From: Limanda limanda
Taxonomy: Eukaryota > Chordata > Actinopteri > Pleuronectiformes > Pleuronectidae
Reading direction: 5' to 3'
Length of the DNA: 64,000 bases
Assembly (NCBI RefSeq): GCF_963576545.1
Contig: NC_083651.1
Location: 10,218,386 to 10,282,385, forward strand
The notes beneath the pieces were generated by a model. The model worked only from the letters and a program-made list of their open reading frames with translations, was not told where the DNA came from and ran no database searches. The position numbers and the translations under genes are program-made. The stretch's first letter is position 1. Each line of letters begins with the position of its first letter. Below, piece by piece: positions 1 through 22,522 of this stretch.

Positions 1-1234
1 ACACTGCAGACACAGCTTCCACCCACCTGATCCACTGTCTTCTCAGTTTGCACCAATTTCCATGTAACTGGGAAAGTAGGAATTTAAGTAAAAGCCCCAT
101 TTTTCATCAAAATAAATGTAATTTATCCAGTGCATCTCCATGAACTGAACCAAAACAAATTAACTGATATCTAGGAAGTAACTAAAACCAGAGACTGACT
201 GATTTAATGATAAGAAATGGGCGATTTGAACCTTTCCAGTTCCACAAACTTTTTAAAAAATTATTTCGCCCCCAGGTGTGTGACATTTTGGGCACTTTTC
301 AGACAAAGAAATATAAGAGGGTGGTCACATGACATGCTTGGTGACGTCTTGTCTGAACAGAGGGCTGTGTCCAAACCAATATTATCAAAGTAGCTAGATT
401 TTCAATAATAATTCTAATATTTTTATTACTATTATTAGATTATTAGTAGTTATTAGTACATAGTTTTCACTGTCATCTTAAAGTTATCATTAGGAGATAT
501 AAACTAAACTGGAAATAGATTGTATGATTTTATTTGAAGGCGTTATATATGCCTTTAATCATCGTCTGCTTCTAAATGATTCTTCTAGCTGGATCGTGTG
601 TTTGACTGAGTTTCCAAGCGACTGTATTAAATCATCAGTACTGCATTCGTGCTGAATAGTTATAACCCAACCAAGCTTATATGGTATTCATTCCCAGTAT
701 ATTCTTAAACCTTCCTGCTCTCAGCCCAACACTAACTTTTCTGGGAGTAGCAACTGGTGCGATGACTTTCTCATCTTCTGATTTTCTGACTTCTGTTCAG
801 CACCTTGTGTTCATTGAGTGTGGACGGGCCTGCTTTTGTAATCTGTCCGATAGGAGCCTCTCACAGACAGATCAGTATCTTCATGCTCATTTTACAGAGT
901 AAACAATGCAAAAAATAGATTTATTTACAGTACGTTTGCAATTTACAAAAATCGTTTTATTTTCTCAATTTAATTTGTATTTATAGTTATTTAGGATACA
1001 GTTTAAGGGTGTGATATATCAAGGCTCACTTGCATTTCTCATAAGGGTTTAATAATGACAACCTAGGAATCATTTCCAATCTTTCGTTCAGTAGTATTGT
1101 GTATCAGCCAAGTTACATTCACACAAACATATATATCATTTCAGGTCCAGCCTGTGTCTTCGTCATTTCACATCATTCAGTACAGACATCATTCTGTATC
1201 CTGTATCCTGTGGTTCACAGTTTGTGTGTCACAG
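1..1234. other. No gene resolved; probably intron of the next gene
   Basis: I find no convincing exon here. The stretch is AT-rich and has only short open frames without coding character. Because the first recognisable exon downstream starts in mid-protein, this segment is most likely an intron of that gene, whose 5' exons lie outside the window. That placement is inference. Confidence 0.4.
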
Positions 1235-2625
1235 TTCCAGGAGCAGTTGGGACAAGGCTGCAGTCCAGAGGAATCAGACACTTTCCAGGCTCAAGGTACG
1301 AAGACTCACAGAGTGTAATGAGACTTGGATGTAGCACCTGTATTTTAATGTATGACAGTTTTTGTGCTTCATTCTTAAAGGATCAGATATTCTCGACCAG
1401 ATGCTGCAGTGCCTTGAACATCTACCAAAGCCTATGCCACAGCTGGAGGTATCACATCTGACAATATTAAGTCTTTATAATCAGGTAAAATAAATCATTA
1501 CCAACGAGGATTTGTGAAATACATTATTGTTCCCCTCTGTTACCTCAGGACTACCTGGACATGTTGGGCCTCTCAGCCATGTTTCCTCGTGTGGAGGTGT
1601 TCCTTATTCAAGGCAGCCCCGTGGAAATGTTGGAGAGGCCGCCGATGGACGGTGAGAGAGGAGATACAACAACAGCTCTAGATATAGCACAGTCATATTT
1701 TACAATCTTTTCATTGCCTATATCAATATGCATGGATGGAATGTCATGACGATTAACTCTGGACACAAACCTGCCACCCACACAAGCAAATAGTTCACAT
1801 GCACTGTGTGTGCTTGGAGGCAATTTACAACCGAACAGCATATATAACTTCTTGATTTTTACATGTTAGATTATTTTAATTTGACATCTTTCAGTCAAAA
1901 TAGGCATCAGTTAATAATAAGTAACATGCAATACTTAAGTGTAAGGCAAATACAAAATATGAAAAAAATGAATTGATACAGTCCTAATGCACAACATCAT
2001 TGGATAAATCTGCAGATTTACAAAACTTTTAAACATTTTCAAAATCACCTTTATTCGAGTATTTTAAAAACAGAGAATAGCCTTATAATAAATCTTAAAT
2101 TCAACAGCCCCCCATTGGCTCCAGGCCCCTTTGCCCAGGCTATAATCCGTCATTGCCTCTATCCTGGTTAGTTACACGATCAAAATGGTAAAATTCATGT
2201 TGGTTGATGCTTCTGTTGCAGATTACTTCTACCACATCGCCAAACTGAACCAACTCTTGGTGCTGAGTCAGCAGCTGGAAGAAGATATTCGACACCTTGG
2301 AAGTCATAAATACATCGCCCACCAGCTCTCGGTCATATATGTGAGGAGACAGATTCACTTTTGTTCTTCTCTTAGATCCTTAATGTTTCCACTCCACCAA
2401 AAGTTGCTGTGTGATTCCCCAACCGTCTATTTTTTTGTTTTCGCAGCAAGTCGTCAGCTCTTTCAGGGGAATTCAGGTCTTCTCTGAAATAAAGAAAGAT
2501 ATTGAGGCCAACTTCAAACAGATGAAACAGTCTCTGGTGAACGACGAAGGCTCCAGGCACGAGCCTCAGCTGGCTGCTCACTACATCAACTGGTGGGTCA
2601 CAAAGCAAACGTTCAGCTGCTGGAG

Positions 2626-2706
<81 letters not shown>

Positions 2707-2858
2707 AACGCAGGAGACTGATAACAACCACGTATTGTTCTCTTCGTAGGATATTAGAAATAACTCAGAGCTTAACGTCGGCGGTGCTGTCGCTGCCGGA
2801 GGAGCTGACGGACGACCTCCACCAGGCCGTGACCTTCGTGTCCCAGCTCCTGTCCTGA
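1235..2858 (+). CDS. 3' half of an unidentified helical protein gene (partial, six exons seen)
   Basis: Six exons join in phase to a stop codon at 2856-2858: 1235 or 1241 to 1295, 1381-1448, 1549-1651, 2222-2340, 2447-2592 and 2750-2858. All have AG acceptors and GT donors. The first acceptor is ambiguous because two AGs lie six bases apart. The product ends with about 190 residues of amphipathic, mostly helical sequence, with recognisable stretches such as DYLDMLGLSAMFPRVEVFL, KLNQLLVLSQQLEEDIRHLG and a C-terminus ending AVTFVSQLLS. No signal peptide, membrane segment or catalytic motif is visible. I do not recognise the family. The gene continues upstream of the window, so total length and function cannot be given. 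It points the same way as stag3 and ends about 1.4 kb before the stag3 promoter. Confidence 0.75.
2628..2705. repeat. (GAT)n microsatellite
   Basis: About 26 uninterrupted copies of GAT fill much of the 157-bp last intron of the unidentified upstream gene. They start about 35 bp after the splice donor at 2593 and end about 45 bp before the acceptor at 2749. A pure array of this length is likely to vary between individuals and would change the intron length. Confidence 0.95.
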
Positions 2859-3104
2859 CTCTGTATCTACGAGCCCTGGCGTCCTGATGCAGCGTCTCCG
2901 GGAGTCTCCTGCTTCTAAATGAACTGATGATGGTACGACTGTGAAGAGGTGCTACATGAGTGGATTGGAAAGCCTATAATTAATTTACAAATCATCTAGG
3001 TTTTTTATATTTCCCTCCTGAATGTGACTTGTGTATTTACATTTGGAGAGTCAGCTGTTTGGAAATGAATGAAAGCTTGAGGAATAATTCCTTGCACTAC
3101 TGTT

Positions 3105-3148
3105 AATAAAAACTACTGTTGTTCTTTTTTAACCTAAAGTGAAATAAA
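3105..3148 (+). terminator. Poly(A) signals of the upstream gene
   Basis: Two AATAAA hexamers, at 3105-3110 and 3143-3148, lie about 250-290 bp after the stop codon at 2858. Either could set the 3' end of the mRNA; both are seen directly. There is no other gene before the stag3 promoter. Confidence 0.6.
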
Positions 3149-3255
3149 AAAAAAGTAAATGAAAAGAAAGGTGTGTTTGTCTGTTATGGGGCGTGTTTGC
3201 TTCATCGAGTCGATGTGATCATAATGACACACATTTTTACATGGTCTTTTTCATC

Positions 3256-3362
3256 ATGGCATGGTGGTGCAGTGGGTTCTGGGTTTGAACCTGACCAGGG
3301 TGGACCCCAGCTCTCACCTAATGTCAGCTGGGATTGGCTCAGATAATAGATAATGGATGGAT
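3256..3362 (+). repeat. Degraded fish interspersed repeat (SINE-like)
   Basis: The segment has a tRNA-like B-box phrase (TGGGTTTGAACCTG) followed closely by the phrase ATGTCAGCTGGGATTGGCTC and a (GGAT)-type end. In my memory of teleost genomes these mark the two ends of a very common interspersed repeat, so this copy seems to have lost its middle. Exact family not determined. Confidence 0.5.
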
Positions 3363-4255
3363 CAATAAATAAATAATTTTGTCTATATGATGTATTCAGA
3401 TTTCTTGTTGGATTCAACCATAACATTCAACCAGATTATTCCATTTGTGATGAGATATGAAAAAGATCAGCTGCATATAATCACATTTGAGAAGCTTTAA
3501 CCAACTCCATGTTTTCCCTTTTCAGTTCAAAAATATTTGCACATCAATTTTGTCAGCTGAAAGATGGAATCCAAATCAACTGATTATTGATTATTTGGTC
3601 TCTTGTCACCTCGACTGATGTCTGGGAGAAGAAACAGTTTGGTTTGTAAAATAATGAAAATAGTGAGAATCACAATTATGGAGAACCCAAAGTGAGCAAA
3701 TCTTCATGACGTTTCTTCTTCTACTTTCTTTTCTTTTACTGTTGTACGCCTTGATATCTCTTTTTGTTGTAGAGCACTTTCGTCAACTCTGGTCTTTTAA
3801 ATGTGCTCTATAAATAAATATAAGTTATAAATTGACATAAGTAAAGGTATATGCCCTTTATTTTATTTGATCTTACTCTTGTACTTCTCCTTTGTATTGT
3901 TTAGGGCTCTGGTGTGTTTGAAATGTGCTCTATACAAAAAATAGACTTGTAATAATTAAAAGTTTATTGCCCCGTATCTTTTCATTTTGTTGTATTCTAT
4001 TTTATAGCAGTACTTGTCTTTATGATTTCATTGTACATCAGTTTGTTCGCCTTTGGTTTATTTACTGCACAAATAAAGTTGAGTAAGATGGCAAAGTAGT
4101 TTCACCTGAATGAAAGCAGCAAGTTAATTAATATATGATATACAGTCCATGATTAAAAAACACATTCAGGGTCTGATATGTTGTTTATATTCTACTGAGG
4201 AAACAACATGTTGTTTGTGTTATTGTTTCTCTTCCTCTTCTTCACGTACAGTTGT
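3363..4255. other. Intergenic DNA between the upstream gene and the stag3 promoter
   Basis: No gene seen. Two short stretches near 3768-3835 and 3904-3950 each contain a variant of TGTGCTCTATA preceded by a GT-rich phrase. They resemble worn 3' ends of fish SINEs. The rest is AT-rich and unremarkable. Confidence 0.4.
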
Positions 4256-4256
4256 T

Positions 4257-4402
4257 TACTAGGGATGTTTCCAAGGGGTGTTTCCTAGGGATGCTTCCTA
4301 CATATGTCTCCTACAGATGTGTCCTAAAGATGTCTCCAGCAGATGTGTCCTAAAGATGTCTCCTACAGATGTTTCCTAGAGATGCCCCCTCCAGATGTTT
4401 CC
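4257..4402. repeat. 13-bp minisatellite upstream of the stag3 promoter
   Basis: About eleven diverged copies of a 13-14 bp unit of the form TGTNTCCTANAGA run head to tail. The copies between 4317 and 4395 are the most regular (for example TGTGTCCTAAAGA twice). The array ends about 70 bp before the first CCAAT box of the stag3 promoter. Unit drift suggests an old array. Confidence 0.8.
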
Positions 4403-4439
4403 CCTGCTGCGTGGTGCGCACAGGGGAAACAACCCTAAG

Positions 4440-4545
4440 GCGGGACTTACCTGTGAGTGACGTGTCTGAACACCCAATCACATCCGTTCCCGCTGACGTA
4501 CCAGCCAATCAGAAGCGGGTAGGCTGTCCGGCAGCTTGACTGTGA
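4440..4545 (+). promoter_or_regulatory. stag3: stag3 promoter: CCAAT boxes, CRE-like and E2F-type sites
   Basis: Two CCAAT boxes (4474-4478 and 4505-4509), a TGACGTG near 4458-4464, an E2F-type TTCCCGC at 4487-4493 and an immediately adjacent CRE-like TGACGTA at 4494-4500 are packed into about 70 bp. There is no clear TATA box. Transcription probably starts near 4530-4550, just before a first exon ending in a strong donor at 4671. CRE-type and E2F sites fit a germline gene: mammalian Stag3 is reported to be silenced in somatic cells by E2F6. The sites are seen; their use is inference. Confidence 0.6.
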
Positions 4546-4671
4546 GAGCTGCCGGGCTGAGGAGGAGGATTCTCATGGAGGGAGTTGAATTCTTTCATTC
4601 CAACATCCTTCAGGTTTGAAAACAAAGCTTCGGTGAAAGTGGCAGAAGAATGAAAACATGTGAAAGAGGTA
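4546..4671 (+). other. stag3: Putative 5' non-coding exon 1 of stag3
   Basis: The segment follows the promoter and ends in a perfect donor (AAAGAG then GTAAGT at 4672). An ATG at 4651 opens a six-codon frame running into the donor in phase 1, but the next stag3 exon (6511) must be entered in phase 2 for the conserved protein, so this ATG cannot be the normal start. I therefore call the exon 5' UTR. The true start codon is probably in a small exon between 4672 and 6510 that I could not locate. Confidence 0.45.
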
Positions 4672-5113
4672 AGTTTGAGACCCAGCGAGCTGTGAGTTTA
4701 TCCGCCAATCACATTCAAGCTGAGGGCGAGTCCAGGAAATGACCGCTGACATCTTTCTGTGCATCAAACCACGTGTTAGCTAAACAAGTAGGCGCTCGAC
4801 ACATACACACATGTATACACAGGGTTGTTTTGTCTTTAATCGAGATCACAACCTGCTTCTACTCTGCCGAAGTGTCCTGGTGCAACAAGCAGCTCCGCCC
4901 AGCGGCGAAGGGCGTGAAACACATCATGTTACCCGCCTGTCACTCAGCAGAGGAGGCGTGTTAGTCCGCAACATTTAGTTTGGTTCCAATTCAACAAATA
5001 ACAGTCTTATTATTATCTTAGAATACAATTATCTTTTTAGCGTATATCTTATATCATGAGAATCAGCCAGAACTACGTCATGATTGATTGATGCAATGAA
5101 TAATCGATTAGGT
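4672..5113. other. stag3 intron 1, first part
   Basis: No coding exon found. Another CCAAT (about 4705) and a moderately GC-rich stretch up to about 4965 suggest that the promoter region extends into the intron. The last eight bases (5106-5113, GATTAGGT) are the left target duplication of the hAT element that follows. Confidence 0.5.
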
Positions 5114-5540
5114 CAGGGGTTTTCAACCGGGGGTCCGCGTCCCCCTGGTGGTCCGCGAAGGCATTGCAGGGGTCCGCGAAATTCGATTTGATATTTCAAC
5201 ACATTTCCAGATTACTGCCAGTAGTTTTCCCCTGTCCATGCGTGTTAAAGGTAGATGTAGAAGAGCGTTTGAACTTGGTAGAAAAACTCTCAGGAGGTCT
5301 TGGAGATGTAGTTTGTATGATGGGAATTTTTATTGTCCCAAAAAGACGACCAAAAGGGCAGAATTAATAATGAAAATATTAAATATAACAAAAGAGCGAA
5401 AAACAAATATTTTGTAATGTGAAAAATAAATTGGCATAATAGCCAAAACAATTGATTGCAATAACAGTCAACTTTACCACGTTCGCTGGTTGAGAAACAA
5501 TTTCTTAGGAGAGCTCTAAGACTTTCGTTGAAAACCCATG
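5114..5540. mobile_element. hAT-type MITE, 427 bp, with perfect 8-bp target duplication
   Basis: The element starts CAGGGGTTTTCAAC and ends GTTGAAAACCCATG, giving terminal inverted repeats that differ at one of 14 positions. It is flanked by the identical octamer GATTAGGT at 5106-5113 and 5541-5548. An 8-bp duplication and CAGGGG-type termini are hallmarks of hAT transposons. It encodes no transposase and so is non-autonomous. The left end carries GGGGTCCGCG-rich sequence. It lies in the first stag3 intron. Confidence 0.9.
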
Positions 5541-5548
5541 GATTAGGT

Positions 5549-6510
5549 TATTATGTTTGAGTAAAAATATAAAATATTTGTAATTTCTAGCTTCTCAAAT
5601 GTCATGATCTTTGTTAGTAAACTGAATAAGAGCCTGGCTGATATGGATTTTTAATACATATCTAAAGCTATGCGGTAATGATTCTTGATATGTTATAATA
5701 AAAACATTAAGACAAATACATGTAATTGAATCTTAATTTTTTTTTTTTACAGTTTAACCATGAACTTTATTATGACTAACTCTTAATAAAGAGAATATGT
5801 AAATACAGCCAAACATGTAAAATTGAATTTAGATAATAAACTATGTATTTATGTAAAGTGTATAAATGCAGATCTTTTCTGTATTTTTAATCTGTAAAAT
5901 AAAACTTCTTATATTTGTGCATCTAGAGTCTTAACTAAATATTGTTTGATTTTGAACTGTTCTCTGTCTTATTCTAGGGACAATTGTAGACTGATTATTT
6001 GTGTAAATGCACCGAAGAGAACTAAGAAGAGTTCATGTGCCGGGGGATGTGATTCAACATGTGATGACATTGTCGTGTTCCTTTCCTCTTTTGGTACAAA
6101 TCCCATTGACACTGGTATTGATTCTCTGATTAAGGTGCAATATTAATAGTATCAATACTTCGGGGATCAAGCAACCTAACATTACTGGATATCAGGTTAT
6201 CAGTCAGATATTCATAATTATGTCAACCTTGGCTTGATACTGATCAAGTATCCATTATTGTGATTGTACAACTTCTTTTAACCATAAGTCTCAGACACTG
6301 ATCATGTTGTGTTTCCAGATGCAGAGAACTACAAACATACACACTCACCTGAGTCCTGTGTAAAGACCTGAGGAGTGAGATGATCCCTGAGTCCAGGTCC
6401 TCAGAGCAGACGTGAGCATCTACTTCACCTGGTTTACTGACAGTGTGTTCCCTTGAATAATTTAGTTTATAATTAACGTCATCTAATTTCATGTTTTTTA
6501 TGATTCCCAG
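5549..6510. other. stag3 intron 1, remainder
   Basis: AT-rich sequence without a convincing exon. A 66-codon open frame at 5946-6146 was examined as a possible start-codon exon, but it has neither family resemblance nor a fitting donor. The stag3 start codon is expected somewhere in this intron if the first exon is non-coding. Confidence 0.4.
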
Positions 6511-19417
<12,907 letters not shown>

Positions 19418-19603
19418 ATTCGAGGAGGTTGAGGAACATCGACGAGTTTCTTTAGTTTATTTTTTGTCTTCTGTGTTCAGACGTCCAGACCTACCAGCAT
19501 CCAAAGTTCCTAAGCATCTTGTATATTATGTTATTTAAGAGGAGACCAGCTTTACGGATTAATGTGGTGATATTCTGTCTCCAAAGCCCCAGAACAGACC
19601 AAT

Positions 19604-19815
19604 GAATTGGTAAATGGACTCTATTTATAAGGAGCTTTTCTAGTCTTATGGACCACACAAAAAGGTTTACAGTAAAAGTTCCATTTGCACATTAACGCAG
19701 CGCTTCAGGGGCAATTAGGGGCTCATTATTTGGCCAACTTCAGAATGCAGACTGGAGAAGCTTGGGATTGAACCAGCGCTCTCTGGTTAGTGGACAACCC
19801 TCTATCTCCTGAGTC
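19604..19815 (-). repeat. tRNA-derived SINE remnant, minus strand
   Basis: Read on the minus strand it begins with a tRNA-like head: GACTCAGGAGATAGAGGGTT (A-box region), then GCTGGTTCAATCCCA (B-box). It ends with a TATAAATAGAGTCCATTTACC-type tail. This is the same architecture as the plus-strand copy at 21779, but more diverged. Confidence 0.7.
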
Positions 19816-20103
19816 ACAGCCAATTCAAATGACTCTAAATATTTGATATCTTTGCCATTGTGTTGTATTGTCGTCTAGAAAGTATTGAAAACACATCAAT
19901 AGTCAATGTTCCCTAACTATCACAAACATGGGAGACCCATGTGTCGTCCTGTGATAAACACTCTGTAGAACTCCGAATGTGCAATAACCCGACCCTGAAA
20001 GTAGGCCCTGGATAATTGAATCATGTTCAAGTAACATTTGTTAAGCATTTTAGTGCTCAGCTGTTATAGACAACAAGTTGCCCTATTCAAAATCATGTAT
20101 TAT

Positions 20104-20240
20104 AAGATAAGATGGACCTTTATTGATCCTCCGTAGAGGAAATTCCCAAATGACACAGCAGCACTACTGAATATATAGTGAGAATAAAAATATGAAACAA
20201 AAATAGAAATTCCACATATACATATATATTCAAAAATGTG
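20104..20240. repeat. LINE-type 3' tail fragment
   Basis: The phrase GGACCTTTATTGATCCTCCG followed by AGAGGAAATTCCC is a common ending of fish LINE copies as I remember them, here oriented as the minus-strand copy. The rest is worn. Family not assigned. Confidence 0.5.
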
Positions 20241-20915
20241 CAATATAAGGATGACGGTTTAAACGTGTTTGGGTCTGTTAGGAGGGAAGCTGTAAAGTTT
20301 TGAGAGGCGCTTAAACATTGTTGGTTTTAGTCTTTTTATATTTATGATATTTATTGAAAATAATAAACAGGAAAACACCGGCTTTACTCTCAACAATAAA
20401 TAATGCTAAGTACGAGTTGAATTTAACATTTTGCAGTTGGACTTGAGAAGCAACTTTTATCTGTGTGTACAGATTTTCCTTTATGGCTTCACATGTCGAT
20501 TGTATGTGAAAGCTACTGCTGAGACCAAGTGATTTATTTGTTCATTTGGATCAAACTCAGGTCCATGATTGGTCTTTGTTTATTATCTAAGGGTATGTTA
20601 AGAATTATGCCTCTACTACCTGTCACTTTATTATGGCTCCTTATAGGAAATGCTGGGTTTAAGTTCCCTTAAAACTACCTATGTATTATAAAGTAAAAAA
20701 ATAAAAAAAAATAAATACATTTTACAAAGTGAGACATTTTGTAAAGCTTTTCATTTCGCTTTTCTTGCATCATTACACTTGTCTCCAGCAGCAGCACTTA
20801 CTGTTTGGGGACAGAATCTTCTGGAAATGTAACAGTCAACATACAACAAGTTTTTACTACATTAATCAAATAAAACTTCAGACTCTGTTTTCTCAACTCT
20901 TCCATTAACCAAGGC

Positions 20916-20921
20916 TTTATT
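20916..20921 (-). terminator. ppp2r3b: Poly(A) signal of ppp2r3b
   Basis: TTTATT on the plus strand (AATAAA on the minus strand) is the last clear hexamer downstream of the ppp2r3b stop codon at 22523. It would give a 3' UTR of about 1.6 kb. No earlier strong hexamer in good context was chosen, but alternative ends are possible. Confidence 0.45.
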
Positions 20922-21182
20922 ATTAATTTAAAGAAAAACAAAACATTTTAAAATTGGTTCCTTTTGTTCTGTCAAAGTACAACTCAGTACTTTAAAACAT
21001 AGAAAAAAGAATCTGTCTATAACATTCGTCCAAATCATTTACAACACGGCAAGCACCAGATACATATTTACAGTTATTTATAAATTCATCTATAATAATT
21101 TAAAACCCCATCTCACACATACAGTAAGTCATAGTAAATACAGAGCTGTACAACATACAGTGTGTTTGGCCGTCTGAACAAC

Positions 21183-21203
21183 GTGTGTGTGTGTGTGTGT
21201 GCA
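21183..21203. repeat. Short (TG)n in the ppp2r3b 3' UTR
   Basis: About ten TG units lie within the predicted 3' UTR of ppp2r3b, which would be (CA)n in the mRNA sense. Confidence 0.8.
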
Positions 21204-21778
21204 CGCAGCGGGCTCGGTGGCGGCTCGTTCACCTCAAACGAACCATGAATGAATTAACAGCCTCATAGAAAACATTCAGTTATGATCACTGGAATGTAAA
21301 ATTAGCCGATGACTGCAGATGATGATTATTTAAAAGCCTGAATCAGATTCCGGACCGTCCAGTGTGTAAAGAAGGGGAAGTAGCTCATGTGAAAACATAA
21401 TGCAGGTGGTCGGATAAAACGTCACTCGCTCCAAACAATACTGGTACAAAACTTTTACATGCAACTTTTCCTGTTTCCACGGAGACATATTCTGCTCATA
21501 TTCAGGTTCACGATTTTAATTTGGGTTAATACTTGTTCACATGCTCTAATCTTCAGAAAACACATCCTCATACTGTCCACTGCTGCAGCTCCTCTCTTCA
21601 GCCTCTGTCTGTTTTAGCTCCCGTCCCTTTAAGGCCTCCCCTCCCAATAAAGCCCAGTCTGCTCTGATTGACCGGCTGGTTCTGCTGGGATCGGTCAACA
21701 ACTTCCGGGTCATTATCAAAATGTCGGCCTCTGTTCTCGCTTTGTTAGGGGTGACATCACAATTTCCTGGAAGTATCA

Positions 21779-22023
21779 GGTGAGGGGGTAGAGCGTTCAT
21801 CCTCTAACCAGAAGATCGGTGGTTTGATCCCAGTCTTCCCCACCCGCATGCCCAAATGTCTTTGGGAAACACACTGAACCCCAAATTGCCCCTCATAGAA
21901 AGAAAAGTGCTGCCCCTAGAGGCACTGTATGAATGTGAATGGGTGAATGGCAATACACTGTAAAGCACTTTGAGTGGTGATCAGGACTAGAAAAACTCGG
22001 TATAAATACAGACCAGTTAACAT
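21779..22023 (+). repeat. tRNA-derived SINE, plus strand
   Basis: Head GGGGGTAGAGCGTTCATCC with B-box GGTGGTTTGATCCC, then a body phrase AACACACTGAACCCCAAATT, then AAAGCACTTTGAGTGG and a tail TATAAATACAGACCAGTTAAC. These parts, in this order, make a common teleost tRNA-derived SINE. It lies in the predicted ppp2r3b 3' UTR, antisense to that mRNA. Confidence 0.8.
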
Positions 22024-22522
22024 TCACTGCTGACGAGGTGTTTCAGGAGCTGTGGGGTAGAAGAGCTCCCTTTACAGCGGCCTTTATTTTTTACATTCAC
22101 TAAAAACCCCTTTTCAGGTTCTGCCAAACGTGTGCTGGACTTATTAATTATTATTTATTCCTTTGTGGAGATCATGTGTTTTTTCGGTCACAGCACATCG
22201 CCACCATGGTTCAGCACGTGTCACCGAAAGCTCTCAAATCTTTCCTCCTATGACAAGTTTGGCAAGTTTTTTTTAAATAACAGCTGAGAATAATAAACCA
22301 TCTGGTACAGTATTATGAAGAACGGCCACTTCACATCTCCTCTTCCTCCCACGTGTCTGTTCCTGCAGCAGGTCCGACCTCCACCAGTGCTCCGACTGTG
22401 TCCTCGGTTTTTGCTCTGTTTTGTAAGCGTGTCCTTGTGAGCAGAGAGACTGTTTGAGACCTGCTTCCGGAAGCTCGGGTCGCTGCAGCAGGAGCGTGAG
22501 AAAACGCACCCGGGATCGAAGG

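Larger units (their letters stand above)
19418..20890. other. stag3 3' UTR and gap between the convergent genes
   Basis: After the stag3 stop at 19415-19417 there is no further coding sequence. Candidate stag3 poly(A) hexamers AATAAA are at 20362-20367 and 20394-20399, with more in an A-rich run near 20700; which is used cannot be told. The segment holds a minus-strand SINE remnant and a LINE tail, listed separately. The ppp2r3b transcript from the other strand probably ends near 20895. Confidence 0.5.

Noticed and set aside
5946..6146. Candidate start-codon exon of stag3
   Set aside because: The predicted residues do not resemble any STAG N-terminus and no in-phase donor leads to the exon at 6511.
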